Source of the DNA: Bacteriovoracaceae bacterium UBA3083 | GTDB taxonomy: Bacteria; Bdellovibrionota; Bacteriovoracia; Bacteriovoracales; Bacteriovoracaceae | NCBI GenBank assembly: GCA_002366565.1 | Contig: DFBJ01000005.1 | Coordinates: forward strand, 1 to 54,713 | Reading direction: 5' to 3' | Length of the DNA stretch: 54,713 bases | Shown: in pieces, positions 33,328 through 40,881 of the stretch | Layout: each line of letters begins with the position of its first letter | Position numbering within the stretch: the stretch's first letter is position 1 | Program-made: the position numbers and the translations under genes | The notes under the pieces: generated by a model | What the model saw: only the letters and a program-made list of their open reading frames with translations | Database searches by the model: none | Told to the model about the DNA's origin: nothing

Positions 33328-34290
33328 AACCTTTCTAAGTACTTCTAAGAGCGCCTGGAAATGAGACTTTCTATCGAATGTCCACTCTTGCTTGTAGTTT
33401 AGCTGAGGTAGAAATGTGAGTCTTCTCACTCCTTGAGTATTCGTAACACTATTTAAGTGGTCCACCCCTGACTCAGTTACTTGGTAGGTGTTATCTAAGA
33501 ATGAATTCTCTAGGGGAACTACACCATCACTTTTACCTGCTTTTTTATATGTGTAATCTCTAAAAATCTCTAGAGGTGTATCCCAACCAAAGGTATCTTC
33601 TTTAAAGGACCCATAGTTAATCACAGGTATTTCCTGAATTATCCTCTGAAAGTCTTCATTGTATTTTTGATTTCTTAGTCGTGATTCTTTTGTTGTGAGA
33701 CTAAGAATTCCACCTTCAGATCCTCCTAGGAATCTAAACAACCACTCACTAATGTTTTTTACAAGAGAGTTTCTTGTAAACGCATCTGCCACTGGAGCAC
33801 CTTTGAATGGAGTTTGAACGGTAATAACACCGGTTATCTTTTCTAGTAAGTCAGGTCTATGAACTAATGCTTCAAAAGTATCAAGTCCACCTTTACTGTG
33901 AGTAAAAATAATAATGTTATCAGGAAGTTCTTCAAGAATTTGAATGATAAACTCTTTATTCTCTTCTGGGGAGGCTTCTGACTCAATTTCAAGAGACTCG
34001 TAATTTATTCCTTTTTCTATTAACCAATCTTCATGATCTCTAAAAATACTGCCAATAAGGTAATCTATTTTAATTCTTTGAGTAGAAGTTGAGCTAAATG
34101 ATTGAGAGAGAACTCCTGGAATTAATAAAACTGTTTGAGACTTAAGGTAGCTGGTTAGGAGTTCATCATTAAATGAATGATTTTGAATCTGTGTCTTAGA
34201 AAATAAATACTCTTCAGATACATCGATCCCTTTTGCATATATATTACAAGATAGAGTTAGGAGAAGAATAATTGTCTTAATTTTCGACAC
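33319..34290 (-). CDS. Exported alpha/beta-hydrolase, lipase-like
   Basis: This 323-residue protein has a signal peptide (MSKIKTIILLLTLSCNIYAK). The nucleophile elbow FTHSKGGLD puts the catalytic serine at residue 132. VLLIPGVLS resembles the oxyanion-hole strand, TVQTPFKGAPVAD is typical of bacterial lipases, and a C-terminal GVDHL could supply the histidine. Export and lipase-like sequence suggest a periplasmic or secreted ester hydrolase; the substrate is unknown. Confidence 0.75.
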   Translation of the reverse strand: MSKIKTIILLLTLSCNIYAKGIDVSEEYLFSKTQIQNHSFNDELLTSYLKSQTVLLIPGVLSQSFSSTSTQRIKIDYLIGSIFRDHEDWLIEKGINYESLEIESEASPEENKEFIIQILEELPDNIIIFTHSKGGLDTFEALVHRPDLLEKITGVITVQTPFKGAPVADAFTRNSLVKNISEWLFRFLGGSEGGILSLTTKESRLRNQKYNEDFQRIIQEIPVINYGSFKEDTFGWDTPLEIFRDYTYKKAGKSDGVVPLENSFLDNTYQVTESGVDHLNSVTNTQGVRRLTFLPQLNYKQEWTFDRKSHFQALLEVLRKVSY

Positions 34291-34389
34291 TCGTCAGTTC
34301 CTTGATAAATTGGTATACGTGTTTTCAGTAGCTTATGTGAGTACTCTCTGTGTTACTTATATATATTCAATTGCGATGCCAAGAGGTTA

Positions 34390-34435
34390 AGTGGCTGTTT
34401 TTATTGCCACACTAGAAGAGTGGAAAGTTTTTTAT
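34390..34435 (+). promoter_or_regulatory. Competing hairpins upstream of grpE
   Basis: GTGGC (34391-34395) can pair with GCCAC (34406-34410). The same CCAC can instead pair with GTGG within CCACACT (34407-34413) and AGAGTGG (34417-34423), which is followed by a long T-run. The two stems exclude each other, as in an attenuator, but no reliable start site upstream has been found. Confidence 0.35.
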
Positions 34436-34511
34436 TTTTCTAACATTGACACTGAGGATATTGAAACCATCTTATAAAAAGATATGAAAACGCTTTAGGA
34501 GCAGAGAAAAA

Positions 34512-35078
34512 ATGACTACAGAAAATACTGAAAATTTAGAAACTAAAGTTGAAGAGACAGCGCCAATTTCGGAAGAAGTTGAGAATGATAATGTTGAAAC
34601 TCTAGAAGCGAAAGAAGAGCAAACAGAAGAAGAGAAAGCTCAAGCTGAGCAAGAGGACTTTAAGGCGAAGTTTTATTATTTAGCTGCAGAAATGGAAAAT
34701 CTTAAAAAGAGACAGGCTAGAGAAACTGACAATCTTTTAAAGTATGGAAATGAAAAAGTTCTCTCATCTCTTTTAGAAGTTTTAGATAACTTAGATAGAA
34801 CTCTTACTGCTATTGAGAATGATGAAGATGAGAAAGTTAAGAATATTTACGTAGGTGTAGATATGGTTAAAAAGCAATTCTCAGATGTTCTTCTTTCTAA
34901 CGGATTAACTGAAATTGAATCAATTGGAAAAACTTTTGATCCAAATTTTCACGAAGCAATGGCCCAACAGCCAGCAGAGGGAAAGAAAGATGATGAGATC
35001 ATTTCAGAGTTTCAAAAAGGTTATATATTAAACGGTCGTTTATTGAGAGCGGCAAAAGTAATAATTGTAAAAAACTAA
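34512..35078 (+). CDS. grpE: GrpE, nucleotide-exchange factor of DnaK
   Basis: This 188-residue protein has an acidic, Glu-rich N-terminus, a coiled-coil helix (AEMENLKKRQARETDNLLKYG) and a beta domain with FDPNFHEAMAQQPAEGKKD and GYILNGRLLRAAKVIIVK. It releases ADP from DnaK during the folding cycle in the cytoplasm. It is the first of three heat-shock genes; ribosome site AGGAG (34496-34500) lies eleven bases upstream. Confidence 0.96.
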   Translation: MTTENTENLETKVEETAPISEEVENDNVETLEAKEEQTEEEKAQAEQEDFKAKFYYLAAEMENLKKRQARETDNLLKYGNEKVLSSLLEVLDNLDRTLTAIENDEDEKVKNIYVGVDMVKKQFSDVLLSNGLTEIESIGKTFDPNFHEAMAQQPAEGKKDDEIISEFQKGYILNGRLLRAAKVIIVKN

Positions 35079-35103
35079 TTATAAAATAATAAAGGAGATT
35101 ACC

Positions 35104-37023
35104 ATGGGTAAAATTATTGGAATAGATTTAGGAACTACAAACTCTTGTGTTTCTGTTCTTGAAAACGGAAAGTATAAAATTATTGCAAACGCAGAAGGGC
35201 ACAACACAACTCCTTCTGTTATTGGTTTCGCTAGTAATGGTGATAACCTTGTTGGTCAAGTAGCAAAGAGACAAGCTGTTACAAACCCTACTAAAACTTT
35301 ATACGGAATTAAAAGACTGATTGGTCGTAAGGCTGATACTCCAGAAGCAAAGAAATTTGCTGACGTTGCTCCATTCGATATCTTTGCAAACAAGAATGGT
35401 GATGCTTGGGTTAAAGTTGATGGAAAAGAAATGTCTCCTCAAGAGATCTCAGCAATCGTTCTTCAAAAACTGAAGAAAGCAGCAGAAGATTACTTAGGTG
35501 AATCAGTTTCAGAAGCAGTTATTACTGTTCCTGCATACTTTAACGATGCTCAAAGACAAGCTACAAAAGATGCAGGTAAAATTGCAGGTCTTGAAGTTAA
35601 AAGAATCATTAACGAGCCAACTGCTGCGGCACTTGCTTACGGGCTTGATTCAAAAGTAGATAAGAATATCGCTGTATTTGACCTTGGTGGTGGTACATTT
35701 GATATTTCAATTCTTGAAATTACAACTGATGGTGTTTTCGAAGTTAAAGCTACTAACGGTGATACATTCCTAGGTGGGGAAAACTTTGATGAAGATATCA
35801 TCAACTTTCTAGCTGAAGAGTTTAACAAGACTGAAGGAATTGATTTAAGAAAAGATCAAATGGCACTTCAAAGACTTAAAGAAGCTGCAGAAAAAGCTAA
35901 ACACGAGCTTTCAAATGTAAACAGCACTGACGTTAACTTACCATTCATCACTGCTGACGCTTCTGGGCCAAAGCACTTAAATATCAATCTTTCTAGAGCA
36001 AAATTTGAGTCTTTAATTGCAAAAGATTTAGAAGCACTAGCTAAGCCATGTTTAACATGTCTAGATGATTCAGGACTTGATAAGAACGAAATTGATGAGG
36101 TTATCCTTGTTGGTGGTTCAACAAGAATGCCTGCTGTACAAGAAAGAGTTAAAGAAATTTTTGGTAAAGAAGCTTCGAAAGGTGTTAACCCTGATGAAGT
36201 TGTTGCTGCAGGTGCTGCTATTCAAGGTGGTGTACTAGCTGGTGACGTTAAAGATGTTCTACTTCTTGATGTAACTCCACTTTCTCTAGGTATTGAGACT
36301 CTTGGTGGTGTAACAACTAAGATCATCGACAAAAATACAACAATCCCAGTTAAGAAATCACAAGTTTTCTCAACTGCTCAAGACAATCAACCAGCTGTTT
36401 CTATTCACGTACTTCAAGGTGAAAGAGAATTTGCTAATGATAACAAAACTCTAGGTAGATTTGATCTAACTGGAATTGCTCCAGCTCCAAGAGGTGTTCC
36501 TCAAGTTGAAGTTATCTTTGATATCGATGCTAACGGAATTGTTAACGTTTCTGCTGTAGATAAAGCAACAGGTAACAAGCAAGAAGTTAAGATTACTGCA
36601 GGTTCAGGACTTTCTGATGATGAAATCGAAAGAATGGTTAAAGAAGCTGAAGCAAACAAAGATGCAGACTCTAAGAGAAGAGAGATTGTAGATACTAGAA
36701 ATGGTTTAGATGCTCTAATCTTAAGTTCTGAAAAAATGATTAAAGATGGTGGAGATAAAATTGCTGAAGGTGATAAGAAAGAGCTTGAAGCTGCTATTGA
36801 AGCTGCCAAAGGTAAATTAGAGTCTGAGATTCTTGATGAGTTAAAAGCTGAGCAAGAAAGACTTCAAAATGCCTCTCATAAAATTGCACAACAAATGTAC
36901 CAACAGCCAGGAGCTGAAGGACAAGCTGGACCAGACATGGGTGGTGAACAACCAGGACCAGAAGCAGGGCAAGCTAAGAAAGACGACGACGACGTTGTTG
37001 ATGCAGACTTTAAAGAAGTTTAA
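35104..37023 (+). CDS. dnaK: DnaK, Hsp70 chaperone
   Basis: This 639-residue protein begins MGKIIGIDLGTTNSCVSVLENGKYKII. It has the phosphate loop DLGGGTFDISILEI, the adenosine motif VILVGGSTRMPAVQ, the linker DVLLLDVTPLSLGIET and the substrate-binding domain, then the acidic tail DDDDVVDADFKEV that binds other chaperone partners. It folds and refolds client proteins with DnaJ and GrpE. Ribosome site AAGGAG precedes it. Confidence 0.99.
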   Translation: MGKIIGIDLGTTNSCVSVLENGKYKIIANAEGHNTTPSVIGFASNGDNLVGQVAKRQAVTNPTKTLYGIKRLIGRKADTPEAKKFADVAPFDIFANKNGDAWVKVDGKEMSPQEISAIVLQKLKKAAEDYLGESVSEAVITVPAYFNDAQRQATKDAGKIAGLEVKRIINEPTAAALAYGLDSKVDKNIAVFDLGGGTFDISILEITTDGVFEVKATNGDTFLGGENFDEDIINFLAEEFNKTEGIDLRKDQMALQRLKEAAEKAKHELSNVNSTDVNLPFITADASGPKHLNINLSRAKFESLIAKDLEALAKPCLTCLDDSGLDKNEIDEVILVGGSTRMPAVQERVKEIFGKEASKGVNPDEVVAAGAAIQGGVLAGDVKDVLLLDVTPLSLGIETLGGVTTKIIDKNTTIPVKKSQVFSTAQDNQPAVSIHVLQGEREFANDNKTLGRFDLTGIAPAPRGVPQVEVIFDIDANGIVNVSAVDKATGNKQEVKITAGSGLSDDEIERMVKEAEANKDADSKRREIVDTRNGLDALILSSEKMIKDGGDKIAEGDKKELEAAIEAAKGKLESEILDELKAEQERLQNASHKIAQQMYQQPGAEGQAGPDMGGEQPGPEAGQAKKDDDDVVDADFKEV

Positions 37024-37063
37024 TTGCATTAAAGGCGAAGGCCAAAAGAATAAATAATGATGT

Positions 37064-37099
37064 AGAGGTGTTCGATGGGTAAAATCATCAAACACCTCT
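37064..37099 (+). promoter_or_regulatory. Strong hairpin between dnaK and dnaJ
   Basis: AGAGGTGTT (37064-37072) pairs with AACACCTCT (37091-37099), and GATG with CATC inside it gives a further four pairs. Only a short weak T-rich stretch follows. This may reduce read-through so that dnaK is made in excess of dnaJ, or act as an mRNA processing site. Confidence 0.65.
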
Positions 37100-37118
37100 T
37101 CCTCGTATAAGGAATATT

Positions 37119-38237
37119 ATGAGTAAGAGAGATTATTACGAAGTTCTAGGGGTTGATAAAGGCGCTAGTAAGGACGAAATTAAAAAGGCCTATAGAAAAA
37201 AGGCCATGAAATATCACCCTGATAGAAATCCAGATGATGCTGAAGCAGAAGTAAAGTTTAAAGAAGCTTCTGAAGCAGCAGAGGTTCTCCTAGATGAGAA
37301 TAAGAAGTCTCGTTATGATCAGTTTGGACATGCAGGTGTAGACGGACAAGCCGGAGGTGGATTCGGTGGTGGCGGATTTGGAGACTTTGGTGACCTTGGA
37401 GATATCTTTGGAGATATCTTTGGTGGTGGTAGAAGTAGAGGTGGACGTAGACGTTCATCGGCCAGACCTGGAAATGATTTACAAATGACTCTAGAGGTAG
37501 ATTTCTCTGAAGCTGCATTTGGATGTGAAAAGAATATTAGTCTTACTAGACTTGCTGAGTGTGGTACATGCCATGGAACAGGTGGTAAAGACGGATCTAA
37601 GCCAGTTAATTGTGATATGTGTGGCGGTATGGGAGAAGTAAGAAGGCAACAAGGCTTCTTCACAGTTTCTCAAACCTGTCCTAAGTGTTCAGGAGCAGGA
37701 CAAACAATAAGCGATCCTTGTGATACTTGTCACGGAGATGGAAGAACTAGAAAGAAAACTGAGCTTGAAGTTAAAGTTCCTGGTGGGATTGATCATGGAC
37801 AGAGACTTAAGCTAACTGGTGAAGGTGATGCCGGTTCTAAAGGTGGTCCAGCTGGTGACCTTTATGTTGTTATAGATATTAAAGAACATGAGCTTTTTGA
37901 AAGAGATGGTTTTGATGTTCATTGTACAATTCCTGTATCATTCTCTCAGGCCGCTCTTGGTGCTGAAGTTGAAGTACCAACACTTGATGGAAAAGTTTCT
38001 GTTAAGGTTCCTACTGGAACTCAGTCTGGAAAGAAGATGAGACTTAAAGGTAAAGGTATTCAAAGATTAGGTGGTTATGGTAACGGTGATCAAATTATGC
38101 ATATCCATGTTGAAACTCCTCAGAAGTTAACTAAGGAGCAAGAAGAGCTTTTCCAAAAGTTATCTACTTTTGACACAGAGTCTTCTCACCCAATGAGTAA
38201 TGGATTCTTCGATAAAGTTAAGAATTTATTTCAATAA
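37119..38237 (+). CDS. dnaJ: DnaJ, Hsp40 co-chaperone
   Basis: This 372-residue type I DnaJ has the J domain (residues about 1-70, HPD motif in KYHPDRNPDD), the glycine/phenylalanine-rich linker (GGGFGGGGFGDFGDLGD), the four CxxCxGxG zinc repeats (CGTCHGTG through CDTCHGDG), and the C-terminal substrate domain. It activates DnaK ATPase. Its terminator lies within the 3' end of the convergent metalloprotease gene. Confidence 0.98.
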   Translation: MSKRDYYEVLGVDKGASKDEIKKAYRKKAMKYHPDRNPDDAEAEVKFKEASEAAEVLLDENKKSRYDQFGHAGVDGQAGGGFGGGGFGDFGDLGDIFGDIFGGGRSRGGRRRSSARPGNDLQMTLEVDFSEAAFGCEKNISLTRLAECGTCHGTGGKDGSKPVNCDMCGGMGEVRRQQGFFTVSQTCPKCSGAGQTISDPCDTCHGDGRTRKKTELEVKVPGGIDHGQRLKLTGEGDAGSKGGPAGDLYVVIDIKEHELFERDGFDVHCTIPVSFSQAALGAEVEVPTLDGKVSVKVPTGTQSGKKMRLKGKGIQRLGGYGNGDQIMHIHVETPQKLTKEQEELFQKLSTFDTESSHPMSNGFFDKVKNLFQ

Positions 38238-38986
38238 GAATTAAGGCCTTCAAGTGAAGGCCTTTTCTTTTTTAAAGACAAAAAAGTCATCATGAGTAGG
38301 CCAATAAGGCTTAAGCTAAATATTCCTCTATCCTTATTATATGTAACAGAACCACAGCTTGCAGGTATCTTATCTTCATTTGGGTAGAGGTAAGTTAAAC
38401 CATCTTTATCATCCATAGTTAAACGCTCTTGAATCTTTGCACCAACAGAGTAGTACATTAACGCAACTTCATCTGAAGAGTGGCCAAGACCTAGGGCGTG
38501 GCCAAGCTCATGAGCAATTACTGCAACTTTCTCAGACTGTCCTTGGTTGATAAAGTTTCCATTAGCGTTTACAAGAAAGGCGCCTTTAGGCCCATCTGAG
38601 TAGTTTCCTATTCCACCAACACCTAAAGTAGAGTCGCTAGCTGGACTTGGAAATAGTGTTGTGTTTGTACTACAGCCTACAATTATAGTATTTGGAGAAG
38701 TTGTTGATGCTGCTTGGCCAACAGATGTTAAAGAGTTCAGTGTCGTTGAAACAATATTTCCTCTTACTAGTTTAATATTTGCTGTAGTTACTCTATTCCA
38801 ATACTCTTCAGCGGCTTCTTCTACCATGTCGAGTAATACAGAGTTTGTCATTCCTGCTGATGCGCAACTATCACTCGATACATTTACAACAATTTCATTC
38901 GCTGAAAATTTAGTAGGAGGACTCGTGGTTAGAGTAAAACCTAGCGTGTTATATGAAAGAAGAAATATCAATAAAAGTTTGTACAT
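38231..38986 (-). CDS. Exported matrixin-like zinc metalloprotease
   Basis: This 251-residue protein has a hydrophobic start (LLLIFLLSYNTLGF), the full zinc motif HELGHALGLGH (159-169) with Met177 in the Met-turn (ALMYYS), and a C-terminal hydrophobic segment with a basic end (FLSLKKKRP), possibly a membrane anchor. This is the M10A/matrixin pattern, and such enzymes cut peptides outside the cell. It overlaps dnaJ by seven bases at the 3' ends. Its C-terminal codons contain the dnaJ terminator. Confidence 0.82.
   Translation of the reverse strand: MYKLLLIFLLSYNTLGFTLTTSPPTKFSANEIVVNVSSDSCASAGMTNSVLLDMVEEAAEEYWNRVTTANIKLVRGNIVSTTLNSLTSVGQAASTTSPNTIIVGCSTNTTLFPSPASDSTLGVGGIGNYSDGPKGAFLVNANGNFINQGQSEKVAVIAHELGHALGLGHSSDEVALMYYSVGAKIQERLTMDDKDGLTYLYPNEDKIPASCGSVTYNKDRGIFSLSLIGLLMMTFLSLKKKRPSLEGLNSY
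38243..38273 (+). terminator. Intrinsic terminator of dnaJ
   Basis: AAGGCCTTC (38243-38251) pairs with GAAGGCCTT (38256-38264) around AAGT, followed by TTCTTTTTT. It overlaps the C-terminal codons of the minus-strand metalloprotease, so two roles share this sequence. Confidence 0.9.
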
Positions 38987-38994
38987 ATAATATC

Positions 38995-39552
38995 CTAAAG
39001 GTAGTAAGCAAGTGAGAGTGAGTAGCTAATATCTCTTTTAGAGGAGATAGGTTCAAATAAATAGAGCTCGAACTTTGTGGCATAATTTCGAGTCCAAGAT
39101 TTTTCAATTCCTAAATTCCAAGTCGTATTGTAAGTAGTTTTAGATTCATTGGGGCGATAGTAAGTAGATGTTCCAGATCCATTTGCAAGAGTTACAGCTC
39201 CTCCATCTGAACTTATAGAAGTTTTAAATATACCAACTCCGTACCTAAGAACAAGGTTAGGTCTCAACATATAGCCTAGGTCTAAAAGAAGAAACATTGT
39301 GGACTTCTTATAATCATCATACTTTTCAGATGTATGGAAAACATAACCAAGCTCCGGAAGAAAGATATGATTGTATGGGGCACGTAATACGCCATTTATA
39401 AAAATATATGGCTCAAAAGAGAAGGTTCTTCTCGACCCATCAGCATCTTTTTGTGTACTGAAGCCAAAGGGAACGTAGCCTCCAGCTCCAACTAGTGAAT
39501 AAGAATTAATGGATAAAAGTAAAATTAGGGTTGAAGTAATAATTTTTAGCAA
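38995..39552 (-). CDS. Outer-membrane beta-barrel-like protein, unknown
   Basis: This 185-residue protein has a signal peptide (about 1-19, ends NSYSL). The mature part is built from alternating polar/hydrophobic strands with aromatic ends: TFSFEPYIFING, LPELGYVFHT, LLLDLGYMLRPNLVLRYGVGI, TTWNLGIEKSW and the C-terminal YSLSLAYYL. This is the pattern of a small outer-membrane barrel. The start codon is TTG: AGGAG lies seven bases upstream on the minus strand and no better start is visible. Confidence 0.6.
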   Translation of the reverse strand: MLKIITSTLILLLSINSYSLVGAGGYVPFGFSTQKDADGSRRTFSFEPYIFINGVLRAPYNHIFLPELGYVFHTSEKYDDYKKSTMFLLLDLGYMLRPNLVLRYGVGIFKTSISSDGGAVTLANGSGTSTYYRPNESKTTYNTTWNLGIEKSWTRNYATKFELYLFEPISSKRDISYSLSLAYYL

Positions 39553-39564
39553 CGCTCTCTCCTG

Positions 39565-39581
39565 TGACTACATAGTAGTCA
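39565..39581 (-). promoter_or_regulatory. Palindromic hairpin just ahead of the beta-barrel gene
   Basis: TGACTAC (39565-39571) pairs with GTAGTCA (39575-39581) around ATA. It touches the AGGAG ribosome site of the minus-strand gene starting at 39552. It could be an RNA hairpin limiting translation or a protein-binding site. Confidence 0.35.
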
Positions 39582-39638
39582 ATAATGTTTGAGAATAAAG
39601 ACGCACTTGTTCTAGAGCTAATTGCTTAGGTATTAAAA

Positions 39639-40334
39639 TTAATTCTTAGGAAACCAGCAAGCTGGTCTAGATCTTTTGATAACTCCACGAAGAGAAGTAT
39701 CGATTCTACACTGTGAGCTTGGATAGAATGTAGGACTAGTATTAAGGTTTGTGGCAACCTCATCAGATTGAGTATTGAAGTAAACAATATCCCCTAGGGT
39801 TTTGTAGAAGTAGATATTACTTTCTAATGCGGTGAGGGCCCTCATACAATAAGTGTAATCGCTACTTTTCTTGCAAAAATTTAGGTTAAATTGAGACTCT
39901 GTGACTTCTGAACTTTGATTGAGATACTTAAATACTTTTGGAAGGCAGTACTTCGTTGCATAGTAATCAGCCTGTCCCTCTGTTGAAGTCCCCGATATTT
40001 TATAGGGAGCCCCTCCAATTCCATGAGCTATTTCATGACATGCTGTAATTGCGAGTCCATCTAATGTCATCTCTTGAAGTTTCGCAAAACCTCCGAATAT
40101 AAAAATATTATGATTATTTCCTAGGTTGGAATAAGAAGCATGTACAACATCTAAGTCCCACCAATAATTTTCGGGAAGATCATTTGTAAGATTGATAAAC
40201 AGTCTATGAGTCGAGTCTGGTCTAAGCTCCTTAAAAGCTAGATGGAGGGAGTCTTTTAATTGCTGAAACTCACTCAAGCTAACAGCAGCGAAAGTATTTA
40301 TGGTGATTAAAAATGTGAATAGAAAATTTAGCAT
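39639..40334 (-). CDS. Exported putative zinc metalloprotease with HExxH and ExxAD
   Basis: This 231-residue protein begins with a signal peptide (MLNFLFTFLITINTFAA). The motif ACHEIAHGIGG (His100, Glu101, His104) is followed by EGQADYYA (Glu119, Asp123), the layout of M48-like proteases, though no transmembrane helices are visible. An upstream in-frame ATG at 40403 is rejected: it adds no signal and the hydrophobic start is at Met 40334. Cysteines in the mature part suggest disulfides. It is probably periplasmic or secreted; substrate unknown. Confidence 0.65.
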   Translation of the reverse strand: MLNFLFTFLITINTFAAVSLSEFQQLKDSLHLAFKELRPDSTHRLFINLTNDLPENYWWDLDVVHASYSNLGNNHNIFIFGGFAKLQEMTLDGLAITACHEIAHGIGGAPYKISGTSTEGQADYYATKYCLPKVFKYLNQSSEVTESQFNLNFCKKSSDYTYCMRALTALESNIYFYKTLGDIVYFNTQSDEVATNLNTSPTFYPSSQCRIDTSLRGVIKRSRPACWFPKN

Positions 40335-40445
40335 TACATCTTTTATAAAATGAATAAATACCTGTGTAGGGCCATAAGTAAACTTTACTCGGGGTAGGCA
40401 CATAAACGGAAAATTATTTTAAAGTGTATAGGACTGGGAGAAATT

Positions 40446-40763
40446 ATGAACTTTATTAAAATATGTGCAATCATTATGTTTTCAATGAAAGCAAGCTTTG
40501 CTTGTGAGTTACCAATACGTGTTATGATTCAAGATGCACCATCATTTGGCTCATGTAAGGGTTTGATTTTACATGTTATAGAGGAGAACTCTTGCCCACA
40601 GGAAGAGATTGAAGCTGTAACTGCGAGTCCTTTGGTAAAAAGTGTTAAAGCAAATGGTGTTTCATTTTGCACTTTGACTACTAAAAGAGGTGTCTATTCT
40701 GCAATGGAAGACGTTATGAGTGAGCCACCTGTAAGTACTGTATTTTTCTCTATCTGGGACTAG
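40446..40763 (+). CDS. Small secreted cysteine-containing protein, unknown
   Basis: This 105-residue protein has a signal peptide ending about residue 19 (MKASFACE). The mature part has four cysteines (including SCKG and SCPQ) and is otherwise small and mixed. No family is recognised. It starts behind GGGAG, divergent from the HExxH protein. Confidence 0.5.
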   Translation: MNFIKICAIIMFSMKASFACELPIRVMIQDAPSFGSCKGLILHVIEENSCPQEEIEAVTASPLVKSVKANGVSFCTLTTKRGVYSAMEDVMSEPPVSTVFFSIWD

Positions 40764-40881
40764 TTAAATATCTTGAATTTATGGCGAATGTCTAGGTGTG
40801 TCATATAAAACAGCCTAGCTCTTTCTTTTTGCATACCGTACAATTAGTTTTTACTTTTAACGGACTAAAAGAGAAGAAATC

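Noticed and set aside
34446..34478. TTGACA at 34446-34451 with TATAAA at 34473-34478 as a grpE promoter
   Set aside because: The spacer is 21 bases, beyond the usual 16-18, so it is not listed as a promoter.
34291..34511. CIRCE heat-shock operator before grpE
   Set aside because: No TTAGCACTC or GAGTGCTAA half-site is present; the sequence is mostly A/T-rich with different short inverted repeats.
40335..40403. Extended start at 40403 for the HExxH exported protein
   Set aside because: The extra 23 residues lack a signal and the hydrophobic start matches Met at 40334.
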